64,000 nt of DNA, from assembly GCA_003170315.1 (NCBI GenBank), contig PNAH01000010.1:163543-227542 (forward strand). The letters run 5' to 3'. Positions within the stretch are counted from its first letter, which is position 1. Each line of letters starts with the position of its first letter. Of this stretch, positions 36,434 through 45,153 are shown one piece after another. Source of the stretch: Acidimicrobiaceae bacterium. GTDB taxonomy: Bacteria > Actinomycetota > Acidimicrobiia > Acidimicrobiales > RAAP-2. The notes beneath the pieces are model-generated. The model was given only the letters and a program-made list of their open reading frames with translations. It was not told where the DNA came from and made no database searches. The translations under genes and the position numbers were made by a program.

Positions 36434-36918
36434 CAGCCGCGCAGTTTGGGTGCGGTCGTCTTTACCAGCATGCCGATTTCGCGCGCGAAGTCGTCGGTCC
36501 CTTCGAACCCCTTGTAGACCGAGGCGAAGCGGACGTAAGCGACGTCGTCGACGTCACGCAGGGCCTCGAGAGACGCCATTCCCACCTCTTCGCTCGTCAC
36601 GTCTCGATTCAGCAGACGCATCGATTCATCGATCGCTGTGACCAGCACCTCGAGGGCCTCTTCGTCGACCGGACGGTTCTTGCTGGCCGCGCGCATGCCC
36701 CGCAGGATCTTGCTTCGGTCAAAAGCCTCGCGGTCACCTGAGCGCTTGATCACGTAAAGGCCGATCTCCTCGATCCGTTCGAAGGTCGTGTAGCGCTGGT
36801 TGCAGTTCGAGCATTCGCGTCGGCGTCGGATAGCCACACCGTCTTCAGCGAGGCGTGAGTCGACGACGCGGTCGTCATCCGCCGAACAGAAGGGACAGCG
36901 CATGCCTTGAGGATACAC
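36433..36918 (-). CDS. nrdR: NrdR, repressor of ribonucleotide reductase genes
   Basis: The sequence has the classic MRCPFCSADDDRVVDSRL zinc-ribbon start (cysteines C-P-x-C and CSNCNQRYTTFER) and the ATP-cone domain beginning VIKRSGDREAFDRSKILRGM. NrdR binds NrdR boxes and reduces ribonucleotide reductase expression when dATP is high. A GTG at 36916-36918 with AAGGG nine bases upstream is possible as start; the usual first residues MRCPFC would begin at the ATG at 36901-36903. It is second in the leftward LexA-controlled run. Confidence 0.95.
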   Translation of the reverse strand: MYPQGMRCPFCSADDDRVVDSRLAEDGVAIRRRRECSNCNQRYTTFERIEEIGLYVIKRSGDREAFDRSKILRGMRAASKNRPVDEEALEVLVTAIDESMRLLNRDVTSEEVGMASLEALRDVDDVAYVRFASVYKGFEGTDDFAREIGMLVKTTAPKLRG

Positions 36919-36934
36919 CCAAAACCCTTGAAAT

Positions 36935-37363
36935 TTAGGGGATTAGGATGCGCTCGCCGGGTACGACGACCGACGAATCGAGTTCGTGGACGAGGTCGGC
37001 CCGGGCCACTTTCGGGTCAATCGGATTCATCATTCGGGCAATGGAATTGACCGTGTCTCCGGGCTGGACGACGTAGTTCATGCCCGACGCGAGCACCGAA
37101 CTGTTGGCGAGGTCAATCGGGAGTCCCGCGCCGGTCTCGCCCCCGAACGCGTGGCCGGGCCATGACAAGATCACCAGACCGAGTAACAGTGCGAACACGA
37201 CCAGCGTGCGTCGGCGCCGCTTCAACATCCGCGCTCGAGCGGCGCGGCGATTCGCCAATGGAGGACCGGTGCGAAAGACCTGGGGGGTGCTCACCAAGCG
37301 CAAGTACGGTCGTGCATCGATTACTTCAAACTCCTCGAACTCAACTACCTCAACTGCCGCCAT
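36935..37363 (-). CDS. LysM-domain membrane protein, candidate SOS cell-division inhibitor (YneA/ChiZ-like)
   Basis: The 142-residue protein has a polar N-terminus, a basic-flanked membrane helix RTLVVFALLLGLVILSW (about residues 51-67), and a C-terminal LysM domain, YVVQPGDTVNSIARMMNP to the end VVPGERILIP. In mycobacteria the equivalent gene next to nrdR (Rv2719c/ChiZ) and YneA of Bacillus are SOS-induced and block cell division. Two LexA boxes lie just before the start (37379-37418). The position immediately upstream of nrdR matches that arrangement. Function as a division inhibitor is inferred from family and context. Confidence 0.8.
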   Translation of the reverse strand: MAAVEVVEFEEFEVIDARPYLRLVSTPQVFRTGPPLANRRAARARMLKRRRRTLVVFALLLGLVILSWPGHAFGGETGAGLPIDLANSSVLASGMNYVVQPGDTVNSIARMMNPIDPKVARADLVHELDSSVVVPGERILIP

Positions 37364-37378
37364 GGCCGACCCCTTTCA

Positions 37379-37392
37379 CGAACACCTGTTCG
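37379..37392. promoter_or_regulatory. LexA box (SOS box) proximal to the LysM gene
   Basis: CGAACACCTGTTCG matches the gram-positive LexA consensus CGAAC-N4-GTTCG exactly in both half-sites. It lies 15 bases before the LysM start, so LexA would block the promoter. Confidence 0.88.
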
Positions 37393-37404
37393 TATATTGT
37401 AAGG

Positions 37405-37418
37405 CGAACAAGTGTTCG
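37405..37418. promoter_or_regulatory. Second LexA box upstream of the LysM-nrdR operon
   Basis: CGAACAAGTGTTCG, a perfect palindromic half-site pair, sits with its centre 26 bases from the first box. Two boxes this close suggest cooperative or strong repression. Confidence 0.88.
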
Positions 37419-37452
37419 TTGCAACTGTAAATTGCGGCTGTGACAAAAAGGG

Positions 37453-38805
37453 TTAAATTGCCTTCGTTTCCTGGAGTTTCCGGCCCAAACGACCGAATCG
37501 GGGCCAATCGACGCGACCGGTCGTTCGTCCCCACGACAACGCCCGACCCGCGTCGCTGAGCTCTCTCACCAGTCGTATCCGGTGGAGCCGCACCAACTCG
37601 GCGCACTGGATGGTCAGCCGATCGTCGGGATGGTCGTGGGAGTCGGTGACTTGACCGTCGGTGACCCAGACGATCGGTTCATTTCCGCGGCGTCGACGCA
37701 GCGCCCACGCGAGGACGGCACCATCCACTCCGTTACCGATGTTGCCCGAGGGAATCGTCGTCGCGACCGATCCTCGATCAGCGAGTACCCACACGTTCGG
37801 CGTCACACCATGGTCACCGGGGCGGTGGCTGTACCCGACCACCAGCGCATCGGGCGCTCGACCAAGGAGACTTGACAACGACGCTTCGTCGATGTCCATC
37901 GATCCGGACTGATCGATGATGACGATGCCACCGTGCAACGTCGAACGCTGCGCGAAAGCTCGCTTGCGATCGTCGGTGAGTAAACGACTGGGATAACGCA
38001 TGGTCGGTCCACTCGTACTGGCACGCGCGTGACGAACGCCGGCGCCCCTCGGACGAGGCGACATCGCAACCGAATCGTCGAAGGTCAGCGGGGCAAATCG
38101 ACCGGTCGGCGGTCGGCGACCACCCGGTTCAAGTGAGCGTCGAAAGGCGCGAAGCTCCTCGGGCGTCTTCGGTGGTCGCGCCACCATCGATTGCGTGAGT
38201 ATTCCCGCCAGCACGACGGTGGAGTTCGCGTAGCCACTCGGCAGCTGCTCTTCGTTCAGTCGCGTAGCCCCGAGCGCCTCGCTCGTAAACGCGTCCATGA
38301 GTCCCAGGGCTCGCTTTCGCACGGCGCGCAGCCCCGGCATCCACGAGGGAGAGATCCGTCGGATCCCCGCGAGATACTCCTTCTCTCCCCCGGTCCCGAG
38401 CACGGCCATGAGAAAGCAGATCGCTTCGGGCCAGTCGTCACTCTCGGCGATTCGTTGGGCGCCGTTCTTCTCCGACCCGTCGCGCAACTGCGCCACGTCG
38501 AAGTTCAGTCGAGTGATGAGCGTGTTGATGCGAAGTTCTTCGGCGCACTCGAGCGCGCGCGGTGACATCTCTTCGAGCGCTCCGTAATGTTCGATCAAGT
38601 GCGGACTGACTCGAGCGTGCATCAACTCGTGCGCCCGAACCACGCGAGACGTGGCGTCAATTCCGAGGGGGACCTCGAGTATCCGCTCGGTCAAGTTGCA
38701 GCTCGCCTCGCCCCGACGCGTCGAGCCCGGCTTCACCGTCCACGGGGCGTTGCCGAATCCGTCTTCGCGTCCGGTCACCAACTCCGGATGAACGACGTTC
38801 TTCAC
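37453..38805 (-). CDS. HExxH metallopeptidase-like and VWA-domain protein (DUF2201-like)
   Basis: The 450-residue protein starts with a GTG overlapping the TGA of the MoxR gene (GTGA). Near residue 60 it has VVRAHELMHARVSP, containing HELMH, a zincin-type HExxH motif. Near residue 290 begins a von Willebrand A domain with GGIVIIDQSGSMDIDEAS, the DxSxS metal-binding (MIDAS) motif. This order, metallopeptidase-like then VWA, is the DUF2201 pattern, and such genes are commonly paired with MoxR ATPases. In other MoxR pairs the ATPase remodels the VWA protein's partner. Peptidase activity and substrate are not established. It lies directly beyond the SOS boxes, though on the same strand and upstream of them. 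Confidence 0.75.
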   Translation of the reverse strand: MKNVVHPELVTGREDGFGNAPWTVKPGSTRRGEASCNLTERILEVPLGIDATSRVVRAHELMHARVSPHLIEHYGALEEMSPRALECAEELRINTLITRLNFDVAQLRDGSEKNGAQRIAESDDWPEAICFLMAVLGTGGEKEYLAGIRRISPSWMPGLRAVRKRALGLMDAFTSEALGATRLNEEQLPSGYANSTVVLAGILTQSMVARPPKTPEELRAFRRSLEPGGRRPPTGRFAPLTFDDSVAMSPRPRGAGVRHARASTSGPTMRYPSRLLTDDRKRAFAQRSTLHGGIVIIDQSGSMDIDEASLSSLLGRAPDALVVGYSHRPGDHGVTPNVWVLADRGSVATTIPSGNIGNGVDGAVLAWALRRRRGNEPIVWVTDGQVTDSHDHPDDRLTIQCAELVRLHRIRLVRELSDAGRALSWGRTTGRVDWPRFGRLGRKLQETKAI

Positions 38806-39536
38806 GCTAGCGAGGAGATCACCAACGCGTCGAGCACACTGGTGCCGACGTCGTCGCCAAAGACCAACTGCGCGGCCCGAGTTGGTCCGAGGTGTCGTCG
38901 CAGTTCGTCAAAGGCGTAGAAGCGACGCAGCGAGACGCGTCGGCTGGCCGGTCCGAGCGACCCGGCCAAGGCCGGCGCACGAAGGTCGCTGCTGAGACTC
39001 GCCAGCGCCGACGCGTGCGGTTGATCGATGCGGATACTCACCGGAAAGCGGTCGCGCAGCGACGCGGGGATCTCGTCGAGGTCATCGCAATTGGAGGTCA
39101 TGACGACCGAGAACTGGGGACCAGGGCGAACCCATTCGCTGGTCTCGGGGTTGCGCCAACGCGCCGATTCCGGTGAGTCGGTCATCGCCAACAGCGTGCT
39201 GAGCGCGTCACCGGAGGCACGGTCGACTTCGTCGACGACCAGTCGACCGCCCAGTCCACCAGCGCCGCGCCACGCGCGAATCGCCGGGCCCTCGCGCCAC
39301 TCCCAGCGGTTCTCACCGACCGGCATCCAGGTGCCGGTGATCTCACCCGAGGTCAGGTCCTCCGTGCAGACGAGTCGTTCCGCGGGACCGCTGCCGACGT
39401 TGTGATGCAGCGCCGCGTAGGTTTTGCCGGTGCCCGACGGTCCGTAGAGCAACACTCTGGATATCCCGGCCGAAAGGACCTCGGCGAGATCGCGCCAACA
39501 CGAGTCCACGTCTTCGATGCTCTCGATCAATGCCAT
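38802..39536 (-). CDS. MoxR-type AAA+ ATPase
   Basis: The 244-residue protein has Walker A YGPSGTGKTYAALHH near residues 32-46, Walker B RLVVDEVDRASGDALSTLL, sensor 1 VVMTSNCDDLDEIPASL and the arginine-finger LRDRFP. It is a compact MoxR/CobS-like AAA+ ATPase and translationally coupled by GTGA to the HExxH/VWA protein. AAGGAG with a five-base spacing precedes the ATG. Such pairs are thought to act as chaperones for complex maturation or peptide unfolding. Confidence 0.85.
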   Translation of the reverse strand: MALIESIEDVDSCWRDLAEVLSAGISRVLLYGPSGTGKTYAALHHNVGSGPAERLVCTEDLTSGEITGTWMPVGENRWEWREGPAIRAWRGAGGLGGRLVVDEVDRASGDALSTLLAMTDSPESARWRNPETSEWVRPGPQFSVVMTSNCDDLDEIPASLRDRFPVSIRIDQPHASALASLSSDLRAPALAGSLGPASRRVSLRRFYAFDELRRHLGPTRAAQLVFGDDVGTSVLDALVISSLA

Positions 39537-39581
39537 GACGACTCCTTAATGGGAGTCTGACAACGGTCGGGGTAAAGCAAG

Positions 39582-39625
39582 GAGTCCCCTCCATCACCGA
39601 AAACGCTCGGTCATGGAGGGGACTC
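39582..39625 (-). terminator. Hairpin terminator after the APC permease gene
   Basis: A 13-base perfect inverted repeat GAGTCCCCTCCAT / ATGGAGGGGACTC, extended inward by ACCGA/TCGGT with a loop. It lies 7 bases past the stop of the permease gene on the minus strand, followed by CCTTGCTTT. Confidence 0.75.
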
Positions 39626-39631
39626 GGAAAA

Positions 39632-41245
39632 CTAAACGCTGAGTTCGTGCTCGATGGCCGCCAACTCGTCGGGCGTACCTTGAATCTTCGGGCCCTTGAA
39701 CCACTTGCGCGCCGAGAACGCGTAATAGAGACCGGCGAAGCCGATGACGGCAACGACCGCCACGGGCGTGTAGTTGAACGTATCGGCATTGATCGGCTTT
39801 GACGCGGGGAGCATGAACAAGACGCAGATAATGACCACCCACACAATGGCGATCCACCCGAAGACCGGACCCCATTTCCCGAGCTTCCACGGACCTGGGG
39901 TGAACGCCGCACCGTTGATCCGTCGCAGGAAGACCGGGATCAGATACGCGACGTACAACCCGATGACCGCGATGGACGTCACGGCGGCGTAGGCGGTACC
40001 GCCGGTGTTGCCGGGAAGGAGCGCCGGCGTGGTCAAGATGAACGCGCCAACGGCACCAAACCAGGCGGAGTGCACCGGCACGCGGCTGCGCTTGCTGACA
40101 TGGTGCCAGTAATTCGAAAACGGCACGGCACCGTCCCTTGAGAAGGCGTAGATCATTCGAGAATTGGCCGTGATGGATGCGATGCCACAGAAGAACTGCG
40201 CCCCGATCACCACCAGCACCAGAATCTCACCGAGGACCTTGCCCGTGGAGTACACGAACACGTTGCCCCACGGCACGCCGCCGGCGAAGGACGCGAAGCT
40301 CGTGTAGTGCGTTCCGGCGATCGTCACCGAAAAGCCGTGAACGAACTTCGGGATCGCGGCGCTCACGCCGATCAACAGGACGAATCCGGCGATCCACGAC
40401 ACCCAGATCGAGGTGACGATCCCCTTGGGACCCGAGACCGCGGCCTCGAGGGTCTCCTCGGTCACGTGCGCCGACGCGTCATAACCAGTGAAGGTGTACT
40501 GCGCGACCAGCAATCCGAGCAAGAACACGTAGAAAGGAACGGAGAATCCGGAGAGACCTCGGAAGGCGTCGAACCCCTGGGACCCGAAGAGAAAACTCCC
40601 GCTCTGGTGACTGTGCGAGTGGGGGGCGATAAACAGCAGTACGACTATGACCGCAACTCCGGTCAGGTGCCACCACACCGATACTTTGTTGAACAAGGAG
40701 ACGATGTTGACCCCGAAGGTGTTGATCAATCCCTGGATGATCAGCAGGATGGCCGTCAGAAGTACGACGTGCCGATTCGATGTCCACGTCGCGTTGCCCG
40801 AGGTCAAATAGATGAACTCGCCCACCGAATACCCGCACCCGAAGGTGATGCCGGCGGTGACCGCGACCTGACCGAGCAGGTTGAACCAACCGGTGAACCA
40901 GGACCAGATCGGACCACTCTTTCCCGGTGCCAACTTGGCCGACCAGTAGTAGAGACCACCCGCCGTTGGGAACGCTGAGCAGATCTCGGCCATGGAGAGA
41001 CCGGCGAACATCACGAGCAGTCCGACGATCGCCCAGCCCCAGATCATCACGGGGGGGCCCCCGTGATACAAACCGTACGAGTAGAGGGTTAGACACCCCG
41101 AAAGGATTGAGATGATCGTGAAGGAGATGGCGAAGTTTGAGAACTTGCTCATCCCTCGATGGAGTTCTTGGGCGTAGCCCATCTGATGCAATCGCTGCTC
41201 ATCGCTCATCGCGCCGGGTGCGATGGTGACACTGTCGTCTGACAC
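39632..41245 (-). CDS. APC-family amino-acid/amine permease
   Basis: The 537-residue protein has about 12-14 helices. Its N-terminal segment FSNFAISFTIISILSGCLTL, followed by PTAGGLYYWSAKLAP, is characteristic of GABA/putrescine-type transporters in the APC family. It is divergent from the glutamine-synthetase-like, aldehyde dehydrogenase and SDR genes, so it probably imports their substrate, likely an amine, polyamine, or GABA-like compound. GTG start with GAGGGGG upstream. Confidence 0.85.
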   Translation of the reverse strand: MSDDSVTIAPGAMSDEQRLHQMGYAQELHRGMSKFSNFAISFTIISILSGCLTLYSYGLYHGGPPVMIWGWAIVGLLVMFAGLSMAEICSAFPTAGGLYYWSAKLAPGKSGPIWSWFTGWFNLLGQVAVTAGITFGCGYSVGEFIYLTSGNATWTSNRHVVLLTAILLIIQGLINTFGVNIVSLFNKVSVWWHLTGVAVIVVLLFIAPHSHSHQSGSFLFGSQGFDAFRGLSGFSVPFYVFLLGLLVAQYTFTGYDASAHVTEETLEAAVSGPKGIVTSIWVSWIAGFVLLIGVSAAIPKFVHGFSVTIAGTHYTSFASFAGGVPWGNVFVYSTGKVLGEILVLVVIGAQFFCGIASITANSRMIYAFSRDGAVPFSNYWHHVSKRSRVPVHSAWFGAVGAFILTTPALLPGNTGGTAYAAVTSIAVIGLYVAYLIPVFLRRINGAAFTPGPWKLGKWGPVFGWIAIVWVVIICVLFMLPASKPINADTFNYTPVAVVAVIGFAGLYYAFSARKWFKGPKIQGTPDELAAIEHELSV

Positions 41246-41639
41246 TGAATTCCCCCTCGATTCAAATGGCCTATACCATTGAGCGAGATACTAGAACTTC
41301 TGTGGGCTCCGAGCACGGGGAACTGTGTTCACTCCGTTAAAAGACAGTTGCCGATCGTGGAGAGGCCTCACCCCGTTTGGTCCTGACGAACGAACGCAGT
41401 GACTCGGCCGCCTTTCGGCGCGATGTGCGGCCGTGTGACTACCGTCTTCCAATTCACACGTGAAGGCACTCACGAAGTGCGGGTGAACCAAACGACGTGC
41501 GCGGCCGTCGATGGAACCCCACCTGCGCTATGCACGAATCGCGCAATCGTCACGGAAGTCTTTTGACTAGCCTCGACACCAAGATTGGAAAATCGTCCTC
41601 GTCCGCACCGATCGGACGTCGTAAATCCAAGGAGCAGAC
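41246..41639. other. Divergent promoter region
   Basis: About 390 bases separate the permease start from the start of the ligase-like gene on the other strand. It should hold both promoters. I see no clear gene and no strong operator palindrome. The ligase gene's AAGGAG ribosome site is at the right end. Confidence 0.5.
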
Positions 41640-43007
41640 GTGACCACACACATCGCCGGTCGACCAACGCGCAACGAACTGAAAGGTCTGGTCGAAGAGG
41701 GCGAAATCGACACCATCATCGTCGCCATCACCGACATGCAGGGCCGGTTGCAGGGTAAGCGTCTCGACGCCTCCTACTTCTTCGACGAGTTGGCCGACGG
41801 CGTCGTCGAAGGCTGCAGCTACCTCCTCGCCTCCGACGTAGACATGCGCACGGTCGACGGTTTCGCGTTGACCTCCTGGGAGCGCGGCTACGGCGACCTG
41901 GCGTTCAAACCCGATTTCTCCTCCACCCGACTGGTTCCGTGGCACGAAAAGACGGTCATGATCTTCGCCGACGTCGAAACGGTTGAAGGGGTCCCGGTGG
42001 CGCCCTCCCCGCGCCAAATCCTCCTCGCCCAGGTCGAACGGCTCACCGATCGCGGCTGGACCGGCATCACCGGCACCGAACTCGAGTTCATGGTCTTCGA
42101 AGACACCTACGAGCAGGCCTGGGAGGCCGGCTACCGCGACATGACGCCGGTGAATCAGTACAACGTCGACTACTCGATTCAAGGCACATCGAGAATCGAG
42201 CCGTTGCTCGGTCGCATTCGGCGCTCGATGCGCTCGGCCGGCATGGTCGTGGAATCCGTGAAGGGTGAATGCAACTTCGGACAGCACGAAGTCGCCTTCA
42301 AGTACGACACTCTGGTGGAGAAGTCCGACGAGCACAGCCTGTTCAAACTCGGCGCCAAAGAGATCGCGGCCCAAGAGGGCGTCAGTCTCACGTTCATGGC
42401 CAAGTACGACCAACGAGAAGGCAACTCCTGTCATATCCATCTCTCGTTGCGCGACAAGGACGACCAGCCGGTCTTCGCGGGTCAGAGCGAACACGGCTTC
42501 TCCGAGATCTTCGAGCACTTCTTGGCGGGGCTACTCGCCCACTCGCGCGACTTCTCCGTGATGCTGGCGCCGAACATCAACAGCTACAAGCGCTTCGTCG
42601 CCGGATCCTTCGCCCCCACGGCCCTGTTGTGGGGCCACGACAACCGCACCTGCGCCTTCCGCGTCGTCGGCCACGGACCGTCGCTGCGATTCGAGTGTCG
42701 CATTCCCGGGGGCGACGTGAATCCCTACCTCGCGATCGCCGCCCTCGTCGCGGCCGGACTTCAGGGCATTGACGACAACCTCACTTTGCCGCCGGCCTTC
42801 GCGGGCAACGCCTACGAAGCCGACTCCGCGCGCGTACCGACGACGCTCGCCGAAGCGATCGAGCTGTTCGATCACAGCCCCGTCGCGCGAGCCGCCTTCG
42901 GTGACGAGGTGGTCGACCACTACGTGCACGCCGCACGTGTCGAGGTCGAGGCCTTCAACGCCGCCGTCACCGACTGGGAGCGGTACCGAGGTTTCGAACG
43001 TCTATGA
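41640..43007 (+). CDS. Glutamine synthetase-like gamma-glutamyl-amine ligase (GlnA3/PuuA group)
   Basis: The 455-residue protein has glutamine synthetase active-site blocks: [19 protein letters not shown] (metal-binding E-x-E), [28 protein letters not shown] and [20 protein letters not shown]. Sequence details such as [20 protein letters not shown] place it away from the canonical GlnA and near the actinobacterial GlnA3/GlnA4 or PuuA-type enzymes that gamma-glutamylate polyamines or ethanolamine. AAGGAG precedes the GTG start by five bases. Its stop overlaps the next ATG (ATGA). With an aldehyde dehydrogenase and SDR next to it and an APC permease opposite, amine catabolism is likely. Confidence 0.82.
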   Translation: MTTHIAGRPTRNELKGLVEEGEIDTIIVAITDMQGRLQGKRLDASYFFDELADGVVEGCSYLLASDVDMRTVDGFALTSWERGYGDLAFKPDFSSTRLVPWHEKTVMIFADVETVEGVPVAPSPRQILLAQVERLTDRGWTGITGTELEFMVFEDTYEQAWEAGYRDMTPVNQYNVDYSIQGTSRIEPLLGRIRRSMRSAGMVVESVKGECNFGQHEVAFKYDTLVEKSDEHSLFKLGAKEIAAQEGVSLTFMAKYDQREGNSCHIHLSLRDKDDQPVFAGQSEHGFSEIFEHFLAGLLAHSRDFSVMLAPNINSYKRFVAGSFAPTALLWGHDNRTCAFRVVGHGPSLRFECRIPGGDVNPYLAIAALVAAGLQGIDDNLTLPPAFAGNAYEADSARVPTTLAEAIELFDHSPVARAAFGDEVVDHYVHAARVEVEAFNAAVTDWERYRGFERL

Positions 43008-44365
43008 GCGTGCTGTCGATTCTCAATCCCGCCACTGAGGCGCCGGTCGCGTCGATCGAGCTCTACGATCTCGAAGCGACCGACCGCGCGATTGCGCGCG
43101 CGTCGAAGGTCGCGAATGAGTGGCGCGACGTCACGCCCGCGAGACGTGCCCATCTGTTGCGCCACTTCGCGCAAGTCGTGGACGAGCACGTCGAAGAGTT
43201 GGCGCTGTTGGAAGTGGCCAACTCCGGACACACCATCGGCAACGCCCGGTGGGAGGCCGAGAACGTACGAAACGTGCTGGCCTATTACTCCGGCGCGCCG
43301 GAACGTCACAGCGGCAAACAGATCCCGGTCGCCGGCGGCGTCGACCTCACCTTCTACGAACCGCTCGGCGTCGTGGGCATCATCGTGCCCTGGAACTTTC
43401 CCATGCCCATCGCCGGCTGGGGATTCGCGCCGGCGCTCGCGGCCGGCAATACGGTCGTCCTGAAACCGGCCACTCTGACGCCTCTGACGGCGATCCGTCT
43501 CGGTGAACTCGGACTGGAAGCCGGGCTGCCCGAAGGCGTCTTCCAGGTACTACCCGGTGACGGCGGCGTGGTGGGTTGGCGTTTCGTGACGCACGAATCG
43601 GTGCGCAAAGTCTGCTTCACCGGTTCGAGCGAAATGGGTAAGCGGGTAATGGCCGGCTGCGCCGAGCAGGTGAAGCGCGTCACGCTCGAACTGGGTGGCA
43701 AGAGCGCCAACGTGATCTTCGCCGACGCGGACTTAGAGCGCGCCGCCGCCGGTGCGCCCGGTGCCGTCTTCGACAACGCCGGTCAGGACTGCTGTGCGCG
43801 TTCGAGGATCCTCGTCGAGGCCTCAGCCTACGAGCGCTTCATGGAACTCTTCGAGGTCGCGGTCAAGAACTTCCGCGTGCTCGACCCCGCCGACGAGAGT
43901 GCCGAAATGGGACCACTGATTTCGGCCGGACAACGCACCAGCGTCGACTCCTTCGTCGACGAGGCGGCGGTCGCCTTTAGGGGCAACGCGCCGACGGGGC
44001 CGGGCTACTGGTACCCGCCGACCGTGCTCGAATCCGCCGACGGCACGGAGCGCGCTTTTCGCGAAGAGATCTTTGGTCCGGTCGTCTCAGTGCGGCGATT
44101 CGAAGACGAGGCCGACGCGATCCGCATCGCCAACGACAGTCCCTACGGGCTCTCGGGTTCGATCTGGACCCGCGACGTCGGACGGGCCCTGCGCGTGGCG
44201 CGCGGCGTCGAGACCGGCGCCCTATCCGTGAATTCGAACTCGTCGGTTCGTTACTCGACGCCCTTCGGGGGCTACAAGCAGTCGGGCCTCGGACGAGAGC
44301 TCGGCCCGGACGCCCTGCGTAGTTTCAGCGAAGAGAAGAACGTCTTTATTTCAACGGAGGAATGA
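43004..44365 (+). CDS. NAD-dependent aldehyde dehydrogenase
   Basis: The 453-residue protein has the family's [40 protein letters not shown] and [17 protein letters not shown], in which one of the two adjacent cysteines is the catalytic nucleophile. The usual C-terminal [17 protein letters not shown] is present. Such enzymes oxidise the gamma-glutamyl-amino-aldehydes or related compounds of polyamine breakdown. The ATG overlaps the stop of the ligase gene and its own stop overlaps the next gene, so the three are probably translated together. Confidence 0.9.
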   Translation: MSVLSILNPATEAPVASIELYDLEATDRAIARASKVANEWRDVTPARRAHLLRHFAQVVDEHVEELALLEVANSGHTIGNARWEAENVRNVLAYYSGAPERHSGKQIPVAGGVDLTFYEPLGVVGIIVPWNFPMPIAGWGFAPALAAGNTVVLKPATLTPLTAIRLGELGLEAGLPEGVFQVLPGDGGVVGWRFVTHESVRKVCFTGSSEMGKRVMAGCAEQVKRVTLELGGKSANVIFADADLERAAAGAPGAVFDNAGQDCCARSRILVEASAYERFMELFEVAVKNFRVLDPADESAEMGPLISAGQRTSVDSFVDEAAVAFRGNAPTGPGYWYPPTVLESADGTERAFREEIFGPVVSVRRFEDEADAIRIANDSPYGLSGSIWTRDVGRALRVARGVETGALSVNSNSSVRYSTPFGGYKQSGLGRELGPDALRSFSEEKNVFISTEE

Positions 44366-45129
44366 TGGGTCGGTTAGAGAACAAAGTTGCGGTCATCACC
44401 GGCGCGGCGAGTGGCATCGGTCGAGCGACCGCGCGCCGCTTCGCCGCCGAAGGCGCGAGCGTCGTCGTGGCGGACTTCGACGATCAGCACGGCCCCGAGG
44501 TCGCCGCGGAGATCGGTGGTCTGTTCGTGAAGGTAAACGTCGCCGACCAGGGCAGCGTGGTCGCCATGTACGAAAAGAGCGTCGAGGTCTACGGCGGCAT
44601 CGACGTGCTCGTCAACAACGCCGGCATCTCGCCGGCCGACGACGATTCGATCCTCACCACCGGCCTCGACGCCTGGAAGCGGGTCCAAGACGTCAACCTG
44701 ACCTCGGTCTACCTGTGTTGCAAGTACGGCATCCCCCACCTGCAACGGCGCGGCGGCGGCTCCATCATCAATACCGCGTCCTTCGTCGCGGTCCTCGGTT
44801 CGGCGACCTCGCAGATCTCCTACACCGCCTCCAAGGGCGGCGTGCTGGCCATGAGTCGTGAGCTCGCGGTCCAGTTCGCCCGGGAGAAGATTCGCGTGAA
44901 CGCGCTCTGCCCGGGACCGGTCAACACCCCGTTGTTGATCGAGCTGTTCGCGAAGGACCCCGAACGCGCCGCCCGTCGCCTGGTTCACGTCCCGATGGGA
45001 CGCTTCGGTGAGCCCGAAGAGATCGCCAACGCGGTGCTCTTTCTCGCCAGCGACGACGCGTCTTTCGTCACCGCGACGACGTTCATGGTCGACGGCGGTA
45101 TTCACGGGGCCTACGTCACGCCGCTGTAG
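44362..45129 (+). CDS. SDR-family oxidoreductase
   Basis: A classical short-chain dehydrogenase: [20 protein letters not shown] (cofactor loop), [31 protein letters not shown] (Ser, YxxxK) and [16 protein letters not shown] stands directly before the ATG at 44362; the second ATG at 44365 gives the family's common start [10 protein letters not shown] and is equally likely. It ends a three-gene unit with the ligase and aldehyde dehydrogenase, so it probably acts on an alcohol or amine-derived intermediate there. Confidence 0.88.
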   Translation: MMGRLENKVAVITGAASGIGRATARRFAAEGASVVVADFDDQHGPEVAAEIGGLFVKVNVADQGSVVAMYEKSVEVYGGIDVLVNNAGISPADDDSILTTGLDAWKRVQDVNLTSVYLCCKYGIPHLQRRGGGSIINTASFVAVLGSATSQISYTASKGGVLAMSRELAVQFAREKIRVNALCPGPVNTPLLIELFAKDPERAARRLVHVPMGRFGEPEEIANAVLFLASDDASFVTATTFMVDGGIHGAYVTPL

Positions 45130-45153
45130 TCCGCGATTACACCTGCGCGGTCG

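Noticed and set aside
41550-42518. 322-codon minus-strand frame opposite the ligase gene.
   Set aside because: Antisense shadow of a well-supported glutamine-synthetase-like gene in GC-rich DNA.
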